Both the position numbers and the translations under genes were made by a program. A stretch of 64,000 bases of DNA, taken from Labyrinthula sp. Ha. Lineage: Eukaryota; Sar; Bigyra; Labyrinthulida; Labyrinthulaceae. The stretch lies in contig JAALGZ010000013.1 of the NCBI GenBank assembly GCA_015227615.1, positions 496,001-560,000 of the forward strand, read 5' to 3'. The notes under the pieces were generated by a model. It worked only from the letters and a program-made list of their open reading frames with translations. It searched no databases and was not told the DNA's origin. Within the stretch, counting starts at the first letter, position 1; each line of letters starts with the position of its first letter. Shown here one piece after another: positions 26,001 through 39,850 of this stretch.

Positions 26001-29000
26001 GGCTTGGGAAAAGTTTGACAGCTTTGTTAGGAAAAAAGTCGAGGAGGTGGAGTTACATGTTGATTTGCCAAGCAAAGGTTTGATTTATGACTACTTTGTA
26101 AATTTCTTTGTACCATCTGGCTCTCAGTGGCAACACTTCAAGGACATCATTCCTAGTTTTGTATTCGAAAAGGAGGTCCCTTACTTCAAATTGCTAGTAC
26201 CAAATATTGACACTACAAGGTATGAATATATCTTGAAGAAACTCTTGGGAAACCAAAGGCCATTTTTCTTAACTGGGGTAACAGGAACAGGGAAAAGCGC
26301 TGTGATAGAAAATATGTTGTATAATATGTCTATCGAATATTGTTATAACACTGATAAAGCTTTGATAAAGGTGTTGAATCCTTATAATGATGGCATTGAA
26401 CATTTGGTGCAACCAATCTTTTTTGGCTTCTCAGCCCAAACTTCTTCTCTTATTACTCAAGAATCTATTGAATCTAAGCTAGAGAAAAAACGAAAGGATT
26501 TGCTGGGTGCTCCTGTGAATAAGAAGGTTGTTATTTTTGTTGACGACATAAATATGCCTTTTGTTGAGGAGTACGGCGCGCAGCAGCCAATAGAGTTGTT
26601 ACGTTTTATGTTGGATATGAAGGGTTTGTATGATCGCAACAAACTTTTCTTCAAGCATATAGAGGATACAGTACTTTCTGTTGCTGCAGCACCACCGGGT
26701 GGTGGAAGAAACAAGTTAACACCAAGATTTAAACGTCATTTTAATATTATTAACTTAAATCCTGCAGATAAAGATACCCTGGCGTATATATTTGGTCACA
26801 TATTTGGAGGATTTATAAAAGGCTTTAATGTAGAAGAACTAAATGATCTTGTTCAACCTATTGTTACAACTGTAATTGCTATTTTTTTTAGGTTAAAGGA
26901 AGAATTGCTTCCAACTCCTCAGAAGTTTCATTACGTTTTTAATCTACGAGATGTGTCAAAAATTTTCCAAGGTATGCTCAATATTTCTCCAAAAAAGGTG
27001 TCAAATACATTCACAATGATTAAACTCTTTCTGCATGAGTCTTCTAGAGTTTTCATGGATAGACTCAATAGCAGAGAGGACAAAAACTTCTTTAATGAGA
27101 TACTGATGGAGCTTGTGCAGAAAAATTTCAAGAATGCGTTTGATATAGGCCCGTTGCTAGATGAAAAAGCTTTTCCTATTGTCTTTGCTGATTTCGTTAG
27201 ACTAGGCATAAGCCCTGAAGAACGTCTTTATGAGCTGAGCGAGGACGAAACAAAAATGACTTCAGCTTTGCAAGAGTATCTCGAGGAATATAATTTATCT
27301 AGTTCCAACCCAATGAACCTTGTATTCTTTAGAGAAGCTCTCCTTCATGTCAGTATAATATCTCGTATTATAAAGAATAAGCGAGGGAATGCCCTGCTAA
27401 TTGGAGTTGGCGGTTCTGGAAAACGAAGTCTTGCTAGGTTAGCAACTAGTATAAACGAGTTTGTGTTTTTTCAGATTGAGCTAGTGCGAAATTATGGGTT
27501 GAACGAGTTTCATGAGGATGTAAAGAATGTGATGTTGCAAACAAGTGTAGAGAATAAGCCCGTAGTATTTTTGTTTACTGATAGCCAAATTGTAGATGAA
27601 AGCTTTGTGGAAGACATCAACAATGTGCTTAGCTCGGGAGAAATTGCAAACTTGTTTCCACCTGACGAGATGGATAAAGTTCTTAACGATCTTATACCAG
27701 CTGCCAAAGCACTCAATATACCCGAGACTCGTGACAATCTTCGTTCATTGTTCATAACAAGGATCAAGGATAACTTGAAATTTGTTCTTTGCATGAGTCC
27801 AGTTGGGGAAGCACTTCGCGTCAGATGTAGAAACTTCCCTTCTCTAATCAATTGCACAACAATAAACTGGTTTATGGAATGGCCCCAAAGTGCTCTGATA
27901 ACCGTTGCGGAAAAATTCTTGGGAAATACTCCACTCTTTGAATCTCTAGCAGGTTTTACAGAGGAAATTCGTGCCTCTCTTATTACTCTTTGTGGAGAGG
28001 TTCACACAACTGTAAATGAGAAATCTCTTAAGTTCTACGCCGAATTGCAACGAAAAGTTTATACTACACCAAAAAGCTATCTGGACTTGATATCACTCTA
28101 CATCAACTTGTTAGATACAAAAAGGGGGGATTTATTGCTGATCGAAAATAGAATGAAAGTCGGGGTTGAAAAATTGGAGGAAACAAACTCTATAGTAGAT
28201 GATCTTAAGATCGACCTTGAAAAACTTCAACCTGTTTTGAAAGTCAAGGCCGTCGAAACGGCGGAACTATTGGAAAGGGTTGCAAAAGAAAAAAAGGAGG
28301 CTGAAGTAGTTGAAAACCGTGTGCAAAAAGATGAGGCGGTTGTTAGTAACCAAAAAGATGAAGTAAAACTTGTGCAGGAGGATGCCCAAAAGGATCTAGA
28401 CGCGGCCCTCCCAGCTTTGAATAGTGCTATCAAAGCACTTGACGCATTAGACAAGAAGGATATAACCGAAATGAAATCATTTGCTAAACCTCCTCCAGTA
28501 TTCTATATATTTCGGTTTAGTTTTATAGGCTGTACAGGCAGTTATGGATGCAGTTTGCGTTCTTTTTGGAGTCTCTCCAAGTTGGGATAATTCAAAGAAA
28601 TTGTTGGGAGACGCAAACTTTATGAAGAATTTGCAGGACTTCGATAAGGATAACATTCCAGAGAAGCATTTGAAAAAGGTAAAAAAAATGTTGTTAAATG
28701 AGAACATGCAAACGGACGTTGTCCAAAAAGTTTCTAAGGCAGCCCTAAGTCTTTGTCTTTGGGTGCATGCAATGAACATCTATAGCGATGTTGCAAAAAC
28801 GGTCGAACCAAAAAAGAAGATGCTACGAGAACTTAACGAGAAGTTGGATACAGCTAATGCCTTGTTGCTAGAGAAACAAAAGGAACTGCAAGCAGTACGA
28901 GACAAGGTGGCAGGGTTAGAAGCTACTTTGAATGAGACATTGGAGGCAAAGAAAGCACTTGAAGACCAGTCGGAGCTTACGAAGAATAGGTTGGTTCGAG

Positions 29001-32000
29001 CAGAGAAGTTAACTACTGGGTTAAAGGAAGAGGGTGTGCGCTGGAATGAGACATTGGAGAACACTGGTGTGGCAATGGTAGCATTGATCGGAGATGTGTT
29101 GTTGAGCGCAGCATGTATTAGTTATTTTGGGGCCTTCACAGGGGTCTATCGAGAACAACTTGTTGAGAACTGGTTTCACAGAGCTCAATGCCTGAAAATC
29201 CCAGTGTCCAGCACCTATAAGCTTGCAGCAGTAATGGCCACCCCAGTTGAAATCAGACAATGGCAAATTAACGGACTGCCAACTGACACTGTCTCTGCCG
29301 ACAGTGCTATCTTGACTGTTCGGGGTGATCGCTGGCCTTTATTAATAGATCCTCAGATGCAAGGGAACAAGTGGATTAAAAGTGCAGAGAAAGAAAATGG
29401 TATTGAAGCTGTTAGAGCTTCTAATCAAAACCTACTTCGTATCTTGGAGCGCTGCATTAGAAATGGAAGACCTTTACTAATTGAGGATTGCACAGAGATG
29501 TAGATTGTCTTTACTCTAATTCTTAGTATCGACCCAGCACTTGATCCAGTGCTTGGAAAAGCAGTCTTTCATCAGAATGGAAGAACATTGATCCGATTAG
29601 GGGATTCGGATGTGGATTATGATGAGGCCTTTAAGTTTTTCTTGACAACAAAGTTACCTAATCCGCACTACCTACCTGAAATCTGCATCAAAGTTACCAT
29701 AATTAATTTTACTGTAACTGTTGAGGGTAAGCACTTCATAACTGTTGTTATTTAGGCTTAACTGACCAACTCATTGGTGAAGTCGTACGCGTCGAGAGAC
29801 CAGATATTGATAAAAAAATGAACGAACTGGTTGTAAGTATGGCAAAAGATTCAAAGCAGCTGAAAGATCTTGAGGTTTTTTCATAATCTTCTTTATCTTT
29901 AGGCGAAAATATTGCAACTGTTAAGCGAATCTGAAGGGAACGTTCTTGATGATCAGGTGCTCATTTCAACCTTAGACAACTCCAAAATTACCTCGGAAAC
30001 TATATCGGTTCGTGTTCAGGAATCGAGGAAGACAGGGGCTATGATTGAGGAAATAAGAGAAAGCTACAAGGAGGTTGCCTTGCGAGGCTCATTAATTTAT
30101 TTTGTCATCGCCGAACTAGCGAACATTGACCCCATGTATCAGTATTCGTTGGTGTTCTTTTGCAACCTCTTTGTTGATTGCCTGAGAAGAACACCTAACA
30201 ATTTCAATTACAGACAAGCTACAGAATATGAACAACTAGCTTCTTTGGACCAAAGAATACTAGATCTGCAGGATTTTCAGACAGTTGAGATTTTCTCAAC
30301 AATATCGAGAGGACTGTTCGAAGCGCACAAGGTACTCTTCGCATCATTAATCTGTTTTCAAATACTTTTAAACGAAGGAAAAATTTCACAGGCTGGTATA
30401 TTTATATATGCTTCTTACTTTAGAATTGATGATCCTGTTGCGTGGAGCTCCACAGCTTGATTCAGATTCGGTTCCACCTCAAGAAAGAAAAGGCTTCTCC
30501 GATAAGCAATGGGAAACTCTATTCTTTTTCGATTCACACTTAAGTGTACAAACCCAAGGAGATGCTGGGAATGAATCTGAAGTCAATATTTTTTTTCCAT
30601 TTGAAGGCCTCTTAGAATCCATTACAAATAATACCGCTGCTTGGGTATCATGGTATGAGGAAGTATTGCCACACCTTTCATTGGTGCCTGATAATTTTGA
30701 AGCTCGAATAAGTGCTTTTCAAAAGATTCTTCTTGTAAATGCGCTAAGGGAAGAAACTACTTTTTATGCCATAAGTTATTTCGTGGAGAAAAGTTTAGGC
30801 ACAAGGTTTGTGGAGTCTCCAGCCGTTGCAATGGTTGATGTCTACGCCCAGACCAACTTCTTTACCCCCTGTATATTTGTTCTGTCGCCAGGGGCAGATC
30901 CAACAAGCATGTTACTTAAATTTGCTAAAGAAAAAGGATATGGTGAAAGGCTAGCTGTCATTTCTTTGGGACAAGGGCAGGGTGCGCGAGCTGAGGCTCT
31001 TATAAATCATTCTATTAAGACTGGAGATTGGGTATTGTTGCAAAATTGCCATCTGGCGAAGTCATGGATGGGACGTCTTGAAAAAATTGTGATAGACCTT
31101 GCTCAAAACCCCGATCTACATGTTCATAGTCATTTCAGACTGTATTTAACTTCCTCCCCGTGTGACTACTTCCCAATAACGGTGCTTCAAAATGGAGTAA
31201 AGTTAACCAATGAGCCACCCAAAGGAATTCGCGCAAATGTGTTGCGAACTTTCGATACTCTAATTTCCGCAACAAGTTGGGATACTTGCTTGCTCCAGGA
31301 TGAATGGAAAAAGCTATCAATAGGTTTAAGTTTCTTTCATGCCCTTATCCAGGAAAGAAGAAAGTTTGGCGCACTTGGTTGGAATATTAGGTATGAGTTT
31401 AATGACTCAGATTTAGAAACGAGTTTTGCCGTCCTTAGGAGATTCCTTGAAGCTGAAGGTGCTGAGGAGGCAGGTGTGCCCTGGGAGGCTTTGATGTATG
31501 TTACTGGGGAAATAAATTACGGAGGGCGTGTTACTGATGATTGGGACCGGCGGTGCCTAATGACTAACCTAAGTGTTTTCTTCACGGAACAAGTTCTTGT
31601 TGGAGAGTATTTCTTTTCTAAGAGCACAGATTATAAGATTCCCAGGTCAGAAGACTGCGGATTTGAAGCTGTAGGTGACTACTTACGTAATCTCCCACAA
31701 ATTGATTCACCTGAAGTATTTGGAATGCATCGCAACGCAGAAATTAGCTACCAGTTAAACGGCTCTAGGGAAATGATAGACACTATGTTGCTACTTCAGC
31801 CAAGGCAGTCTGGAACTACTGGTGATAACTCCCCCGAGTCCTTGGTCCTGCAACTAGTTCATGACATAAGTGACAAGGTGCCTCTACTGCTTGATATGAA
31901 GCAAGCTGGCCCGAAGACATTTGTTGTTCAGGATTCAGGTTTATTAACATCCCTGGATACTGTACTAAGTCAAGAAATTGCTAAGTTCAATCGTATTATA

Positions 32001-32699
32001 TGTGCAATGAATTTGACACTGGTTGAACTCGAGAAAGCTATTAAAGGCATAGTCGTAATGTCATTGGATCTGGATAAGATGTTTACTAGTTTCTTACTTA
32101 ACCAAGTGCCAGGGCTTTGGTCAGATATTGGTTTTGCTAGTCGCAAACCTTTACTCAGTTGGGTATCTGATCTCAACTTTCGAGTTACTTTTCTCAGGAA
32201 GTGGATTTTAGAGGGTCAACCAGCTGCATTTCCACTACAGGCATTCTTCTTTCCACAAGGCTTCATGACAGGTACTTTGCAAACTCATGCACGTAAATAT
32301 GCTGTTGCTGTAGATGAATTGACCTTTAATTTTCAAACGCTGCGGAACACCGTTGAAGATGTTCTAATTGCCCCTACTGATGATCGAGACGGTGTCGTAG
32401 TTTATGGAATGTTTATGGAAGGTGCCCGATATGATTCTGAGCTTGGCACTATTGCACAATCAAACCATGGCGAGATGCAGACTCCGTTGCCACCAATCCA
32501 TATGTGGCCAGAGGTTCAACATCTTCCTGATAAGAAGAAGTACTTATGTCCTGTATATAAGACAAGTGAAAGAAAGGGTGTTTTGTCAACTACTGGGATG
32601 TCAACAAACTTTGTTGTTGCTTTGGAGCTCAATACAAACGTAAACCCTTCGGTTTGGGTGTTAACTGGTTGCGCTGCATTATTGAATCTTGATGAGTAG
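20087..32699 (+). CDS. Axonemal dynein heavy chain, single-headed inner-arm type
   Basis: ATP-driven minus-end motor of cilia. Seven exons: 20087-24075, 24105-28497, 28529-29499, 29527-29726, 29756-29874, 29903-30395, 30424-32699, giving 4146 residues and a TAG stop, a normal length for this subfamily. The N-terminal tail has the segment FFTVSRRGV and the [13 protein letters not shown] pattern of DNAH6/DNAH3/DNAH7-like chains. Walker A motifs are GPAGTGKT at about 1330 (AAA1), GPTLGGKT at 1615 (AAA2), GVTGTGKS at 2054 (AAA3) and GVGGSGKR at 2430 (AAA4). Walker B motifs are [31 protein letters not shown] and FLFTDSQ. The coiled-coil stalk and microtubule-binding tip ([12 protein letters not shown]) lie at about 2665-2945, then AAA5, AAA6 and a C-terminal domain with [17 protein letters not shown]. 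All six introns restore the conserved frame exactly. Nothing essential is missing. The closest human relative is probably DNAH6, but this is by eye. Confidence 0.95.
24076..24104 (+). other. Dynein intron 1 (29 nt)
   Basis: GTATAA to GCATAG. Removal joins AAPAG to PAGTGKT and rebuilds the AAA1 Walker A motif. The intron falls within the first glycine codon of that motif. Confidence 0.95.
28498..28528 (+). other. Dynein intron 2 (31 nt)
   Basis: GTATTC to TTATAG, phase 0. Removal joins KPPP to [14 protein letters not shown], the standard entry to the stalk tip. An earlier AG at 28520 would break the frame. Confidence 0.93.
29500..29526 (+). other. Dynein intron 3 (27 nt)
   Basis: GTAGAT to TCTTAG. 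Length is a multiple of three, but its second to fourth bases form a TAG in the upstream frame if retained. Removal gives [16 protein letters not shown], matching dynein AAA5. Confidence 0.92.
29727..29755 (+). other. Dynein intron 4 (29 nt)
   Basis: GTAAGC to ATTTAG. Removal joins TVEG to [10 protein letters not shown] as in other dyneins. Confidence 0.93.
29875..29902 (+). other. Dynein intron 5 (28 nt)
   Basis: GTTTTT to CTTTAG, phase 0. Removal joins KDLE to [13 protein letters not shown], the conserved helix that follows AAA5. It has a weaker donor than the others (GTTT). Confidence 0.92.
30396..30423 (+). other. Dynein intron 6 (28 nt)
   Basis: GTATAT to CTTTAG. Removal joins GKISQA to [10 protein letters not shown], matching the conserved dynein order. 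Confidence 0.93.
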
Positions 32700-35600
32700 A
32701 CTGTCCCCTCCTTTTCTAGAACAATTACAGATATGGTATTAAGGTTCACACCTGTTCTCTTCTTGGCTGCATAATCTTACCCATTTATTCCATTGTCAGG
32801 CAATGAAGATCTTACCTCCGCCTCATTCTGTCAGCACGCGTAAACAAATGTAACATGTAAAATCATCTGTCCTTAACATAGTACAAAACCCTGTCTCCTA
32901 TGTTATAGGCTGCCGGAATTTGTATTTCTCTAAGAAACCATCCGTCAATACTTTATCATTAGTGCAGTAACTCGCATATTGCCAATGACCTTTAGCTTCA
33001 GGTCAAGAAGTCAGATAGGTTTTAATTATGTTTCTTCCATTCTTCCTCGACTCTCTATAACCAGTTTTATTAGATAATACTAAACAGTCCGTTAACCTAT
33101 ATAACAGGGGAAGAAATATCGGCACTCATGAGTCATAATGTTCTCAGGAAATAAGTATTCTTGTTGCTGAAACTGGTGGAGAGAGATTTTCCTTTGTAAG
33201 ATAAGGGTACTAGTTTTCATACGCATCAATAGTAATAGACTAAATATTACAGTCGTTGTAACAGGCAGAAGATTTTTCAAAAGAAGCTTTGTAATAAGTT
33301 TCCTCTCTCGCTATTCTTTGCCGACACACGTAAGAGTGTAACAGTTCCTCTCACATGCAAGAGTATTAGACCTTCTATTATCATCTGCTTAATAAGTTAA
33401 ATCATTAGATTTAATTTGTTAGCCTTTGTCATAGTAAAAATTCCCATTTCAAATAGAAAATTATAAGAAATAACTTGTAGCCAAATAAATTATAAATAAC
33501 AATATGCAAAGAATATATTTGAAACAGATCGATGGTTAATTTACGTAAGATTAACCTGATTTAGTTAGTTTCATATGGTGGAGAATACATTTGTGGGAAG
33601 ATATCACATTTGCAACCTGCACAGTTTTTCAAATATTAAAACCCTGCACATCTTAATCGTATGACCACAGTCTTATCTTAATATTGTTTATTTCAAGACC
33701 AAAAAACAGCTTTAACTTCTCTAATATAATGTTACAGCTTAAGACATTATGGTCTAACTTCGTATTCCTTATGCTAATTAACTGAATCAATCAACCAAGT
33801 CAGGAGATTGCTGTAACTTGTTGTTGATTATTCCCTGCTGTAGTTGATTTTACTCCTGGTTACCTACACATTTTATACTCATTCCCCATAATGCTACTTT
33901 GTTCCCAATAAATTTTAATATGTCCCAAACCGCGTATGCACCAATTCTTAGTCTTTTCTCTTAGAAGTGGCGAGCTCCGTGTGTATCCTTTTTGACAAGT
34001 TGTTCTTTTATCTTGTTCATGATTATTAATTGTTAGTCATTCACTAAAACCTAATCCGGGATAGTAATGACAAATTCTATCCATCAATCAAATTACCCCA
34101 ATCTATAATCTAAATAATGTCTGTTGTGTGTTCCACTGTTATATTGTTTCAGCTTGTGAAGATTTTCGTGTCTGGAGTATGAATTTTGACTCTAAAAACT
34201 TTATTTTTGTATAAGAAGGTTACCTGAGGTATTTACTGTGATAACTAGTTGTTTATGATACTTCTTGAGGTGTTTCTGGAAGGAAATGGAGAGGTTGATG
34301 CGATTTGAGAACCCTGATTTCCGTCTTTTCTGGTTCGTATTTGGTGATATTTCTCGCCCGTGATGAGATCTAAGGGTGGTTTGTCTACCGATGTTTCTAT
34401 GCTATGAATCTACATTTGGTGATATGAAATTTTAATGAAATATCGCTAGTCACGATTGACTAGGAATACTATAAGGAGATTCATAGAAAGGGATGCACTA
34501 TGATTACCTATTTAGTTTATTAATTTCGGTATTGGAAATATTTTGAAATATATCATGTTTAGTTTTTGTGATAGCTAGTTTTTGAGATAAAAGAACAAGC
34601 CGTTAACACGAATAGGGTTTTGAAGAAGTTTTTTGAAAAAGAAGAAAGTTTTTATTCGTGAGTGAGTTTTTACATATAAAGAGTCAAAGATTTATATTTC
34701 TACTTATAATTTTCTAAAGTTTATTGGTCAAGCTGTGTATTCCCTTCCGCGGACGTCTTAAGAACATACATTAAGAAGACGTAAAGTGCAATATGTCGTA
34801 CTACAAATCCTTAGTGGCATGCTCTAGCGCGATGCTACTCCGTTCCTCCATGTCTAAACGCTACATGTGGAAGTAGCTCTTTAGTCAGCTTTACCTCTGA
34901 ACGCATACTCCACTTTCCTATACAGCTCCCAATGTATATGACCTTCAAGTCCCGTTTATGTCTACAAAGATTTGATACGTAAGGACTTTAATGGTCCTGA
35001 TGTCCTAGCCTTCCTCGCCCCTGGTCATCATTTTTTGTCAACCGAACTTCAAGGGGATTTTGTGCTAAGAGTCATATTAGCTGCTGACGTCAATTTCATC
35101 TTACCTTGCTCGAGTTGTTCTCGTCAATTCAAGTCCAATATTACCACAGGAACCAGTTTTCATTCATCAGATGTCACAATACATGAAGCTAAACCCAAGA
35201 CATCAATTTGGAAATACTTGAAACGATATTCTCAATTAATTTGAAAATGGTTTAAATATTGTTAAAAGATATTCAGAAGGATCAGTTGGGGCTTCTAGTG
35301 AAAGAGTGATGGTCGACGATCCAACCAATCTTCTTATTGAGGTTTCTTGTTTACGTTTATGAAGTGCTTGATGAGATTTTGTCCAGAAAATTGAATACTG
35401 AAAGTTTTTATTACTCTTGGCGAATCAATACATAGGCTTGGGTGGTATGTTGAAAATTCTTTAGCTTTTTTCTTTCCTACAGGGTTAGTTGCATCACTGC
35501 TCAGAATAAACCAATTAGGAAGGCTTCGGAGAGTCAATTAATATGTATGTGAGTATTTCACAAAGTAGAGTCCAAGATGGATGTAGCTGAATAGAACACA

Positions 35601-37208
35601 AGTCGACTATAAATGTGCTGTAAGTCGAGAAAGGGTTCTTAAACTATTACCTGTCTTGATTAGTTTCTTAGAGATCAATTCCGGTCCTGTATCTTAAAAT
35701 TATCTGCTAGATCCAGAAAATCTAAGTACCTTTTGTACGTAATACGGTAGTTTATTGCTGTTGGAAGGTTTTTTGTTTTATTTCCACATAAGTTCAGATT
35801 ATCTCGCTGCACTGGATTGTCTCTGCCTAGTGTTCCACAGTTTCTTTATAATCTTTTAGGTTGGTGTTACCCGTATCTTAGTGCGCAATTTATTGATTAA
35901 TGGTTAGAAAGTTTAACAATAGGTTCAGTTCTAAGGTAATTGTTTAGCGCTGATTTGTTAGTTGCTTTCATGAGAACTAAAATCCTTAGATCCTTTCTCT
36001 GTAAATTCTTGACCATTGCCATTGTATTGAAAAAATAACTTTGGCAATCTTAAAGTTGTCCATTTATGAGATGTATTCGTGATCATGATCCAAAAGTGTC
36101 TTTTTCATATTCAAATCACCATTTCTGAAGCGGTATTTCTTGTAAGGCTATCATTGTTCGTAATGTCTAAGATATAATGTAGTAGGCCCAGTGTTCTCGT
36201 ATCTTCATTCGTTAGAAGGAATTTCTAAAGGTTGCAAAGGATGTGGAGTCGTACAATATGTCTATTTATTTGTAACATAATCTTCTGCTCAAGTTTTTTC
36301 AGTAGGGTGTGCCCCTGAAAGTAGCGAGTTTGGCATCTACAAGTGTAAACAGGATCTTACATGGCTCATTTAAATATAACAGTGTTTATAACTCTTCATT
36401 AACTCCGCACTTCTACAGTAAAATTGACTTCGTGGACCCAATATTCATAATTTTTAAGCATTTATATAGACTAACAACAAAGTATCGATACACCATTGTG
36501 CTAGCAATCATAAATTCTATTAAACTACGATTATTCTAAGTTTTGCCACCAGTTTGTAATTCTTGTGGATTTTGTAAAGGAAGGGAAAATCATGTCTTCT
36601 TAATCTCCTGGAACAAAGTTTTCACCGTATTTTCTTATTCGAAATGATTCCAGGTCTCTTTTAGAGCATAGCTATAGGCCGTTTACTATTACCCCCCTAA
36701 GGAAACGACTTTCCGTTCCTGGCGAATATTGAGCTGTTCTATTAATACTTTCTTGGGCTGGAATTTGCTTCTTAACATTAGGTTAATTTTGATTTCCACC
36801 AGAGTCTTTTGTGGAAGAGATATCTGAGTTGGTTATCGAAAGTATCTGAGCTGTAGCATTTTTGAGACCGAGAGAAAATGGCAGCTTTTGTTTCTTGGCC
36901 ATTGGCTTTAGTTGTCACTGTCTGTGTTTATCTTTCTTCTTCAGCAAAGCTACACAATATTTCAGTTGCGCCAAGAGTTATATAAGTATTTGATACGGAC
37001 TTTTTATTTTCAACAAGTATTTTAAAGAAGGATAATTTTACATATGTATAGACACTTACACCAAGCACAGATTTTCATGTTCTTCTTCTGTTTACTTGAT
37101 TTACGCTTAGAACATTCTTTGTATTCTATAGGTTGAAATAGAATCAGAGTATTGTCTAAAACTAATAGTTAGAGAAGTAATTGCCTATATCGTCTATATC
37201 TGTTTAGA
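32700..37208. other. Intergenic stretch, no host gene recognised
   Basis: About 4.5 kb between the dynein gene and the copia fossil. Apart from one coding-like stretch near 34.94-35.24 kb, I see only short, overlapping, low-complexity open frames. Confidence 0.6.
34941..35244 (+). pseudogene. Unidentified coding-like segment
   Basis: An open frame of about 100 codons without a convincing start ATG, with protein-like composition (NGPDVLAFLAPGHHFLS, PCSSCSRQFKSN, KPKTSIWKYLKRYS) and higher GC than its surroundings. It could be an exon of an unresolved gene or a relic. No family recognised. Confidence 0.25.
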
Positions 37209-37462
37209 GATACATATATATATGATTAGTTGTCCTGACATCATTTTAAGAGAGCTTTAAAAATGTGTAAGGAACGTCTTGTAACTCCAAGTAGTTGTGG
37301 AGATATCGAAGTTTTACGATTTGCGGTTCCTGGGACTTATTTATCAGTAAAGATGTATTACGCAGAGTTGCACTAGTTGTATGGTACTATAACATTGTGC
37401 CAAAACTATGTAAAGTGTAAATAGTCAGTAAGGAGAGAGTCGTACAGTTGACTGCCTAGTGT
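37209..37462 (+). repeat. Left inverted arm of the copia fossil
   Basis: Matches the reverse complement of 39851-40103 along its whole length, best in the outer part (for example ATTTTAAGAGAGCTTTAAAA) and weaker in the middle. It is not a direct repeat of the right arm. The inner and outer ends do not show the usual TG and CA of LTRs. Confidence 0.85.
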
Positions 37463-39850
37463 ATGAATACTCCTTTTAGTTCTCCACCGTCAAAATTGCA
37501 AGTTATACCAAGAACAGAGTACATCACAAAACGTTTGGTGAATCACCTTAAAAATTTGAAACTGAACCATATCTTTCTTTGCTTAGAACCTTTCGTTATT
37601 ATTATTTTACGTTGAAGTCTTCTAGAACGAAGACAAACTAGTTTTATGAAAAAGCGGACACTGGTCAGTTTCTTGGATTACAGCAACATTCAAGTTTCAA
37701 TACAGCAATCATCTACAAACTTTGTACTTGAAAAATAATTTACCCTCAACTAACCGATGTTTGGTTGCAAGAATCAAGAACACATGATCAAATCGATCAA
37801 AATCCACCAACTTTCTCGTTTGGTGACATCAAATTTGTTGACAAAACTGAAAATGACCCATTTTCTGAGGACGATCTTGAATTTGATGATGACAATGTTT
37901 TCAGTCCAGATTTTGACATACACTACGTGAAGATTGCCCAGAAGGCAAATCAACAAGAAAATTATTATTTGAGCTTGATGATAATTCCGATGAAAATCCC
38001 CCTTCAGCAGATGTTCAACTCGATCAGGATCAAGATGCAGATGATCCAACCCCATCTGCCGAAGTAACAAACCCTGAAACACCTCAAACGAGCGAAAACA
38101 ACAATGCTCGTCTACCAGTCACAACGCGATCTGGGAGAAATGCCACGAAATTCGACCTAAATCGGATGTCAGCTTTCACGTTGAACACAACTGAAGAAAC
38201 AACACACATCATTAAGCCTAAAACAAAAGGCCAGAAAGAAAAACTACGGAAAAAGATCATTCAGTCTAGAATTGATCAGAAACCTTCCATTTACCGTGAC
38301 ACAAGAGGTCACCCAGACGAAGCATCTTACAAGAAAGCGGTCGAAAAAGAGCTCAAAGCTTTAGAAGAACGAAAGGTTCTCAAAGTGATTAATCGCTCTG
38401 AACTTCCTGAAAATGCTTACGTTGGAAAATGCACGATGCTTGTGAAACAAAAACGCAATGGTAGTTTCAAAGCAAGATGTGTTTACAATGGAAGATCTCA
38501 GAAATTCAAAATTACACCTTACCGCAGTTCTCCTACCTTAGACTACAACAGTCTTGCAGTTGCACTAGCAGTTGCAGCTCGAAGACAGTTCCATTTTAAC
38601 ACTTTAGATGTTAGTACCGCATTCTTGTACGCGGATCTACCTGCTGGCACTACACTCTACTGTGAAATCCCTGATGGACATGAACTGAAACATGACAAGA
38701 CTAAAGTAATGAAGATTGAGAAAGCATTTTACGGTCTAAAAGAAAGTCCCAAGCTTTGGTTCGACAATGCTTTTGCTACAATTCAAAAACTTGGACTCAA
38801 ACAAGCAATCTTTGACGAGTGTGTCTTCTACAAGAAAGATTTAATTACTTTACTTTACGTTGATGATGTACTGATGCTCGGTACAAAACAAGAAATTACA
38901 AACTTCTCAAAACAGTTTGGGAAAACTTACAAAATTACACTAGGAACATTAGATCAGAAAACAGACTTCTTAGGAGTTAACATTGAAAGAAAACCCAATG
39001 GAGACTACCAAATTGACCAAACCAAACACATTGAGAAAATTTTAGAGAAATTCAAGGATTTCAAGACTAAAGACAAATTTACACCATTACCTTCTACTTT
39101 CGCTGAGGCTGTTAAGAACAATTCCAATGCTAAAAGCATTAAATTTCCGTACAGAGAATTGCTTGGATCTTTAATTTACTTACGACTTACAAGATTTGAT
39201 TTACTCTACGCATTACATGCGCTTAGTCAACTTTCTGAACACGTGACAAGTTTTGCAGTAAAATCAATTCTCAACACATTAGGCTACATTAGTAGAACGA
39301 AACATCAAAAACGAATTTTTTACTCAGATCAATCAAAAGGTGAAATTACACTTCTTGCCTTTTGTGATGCTGAATGGGCCTCTAACTCACTTAACAGAAA
39401 AAGTGTTAGTGGTAACTTCATTTACTTTGGTCAATCGCTCATTACTGGCAGAAGTTCAAGACAAAGGACAGTTGCTATCTCTGCTGCTGGAGCTGAGCTG
39501 ATTGAAATTTACAAAACAGCAAAACATTTGCAAGGAATCTACGGATTGTGCATGGATTTAGATTGCAAAGTCAAGCTACCTTCAGTGATTTCTACAGATA
39601 CACTTAGTTCAACTAAAATCTTAGAAAAGACACTTTCTCCAGAGCAAAAGCACATGAGTGTTATAATTCATATCTTAAAAGGGCTCATTCGTTCAGGAAA
39701 ACTAAAGATGATTTTCATAAAACGCGAATTCAACATTGCTGATCTTCAATCGAAACAAAATCCAAGAGATGAGTTTGAAAACCTTGGAACACGACTCTTT
39801 CAAGGATGATGTTGCAGCATTTGAAGATCTAAAAAGACTAAATGGAGCCG

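Noticed and set aside
37209-37462. Normal direct LTR pair for the copia fossil
   Set aside because: The two arms match only as reverse complements; no direct copy is found at the other end.
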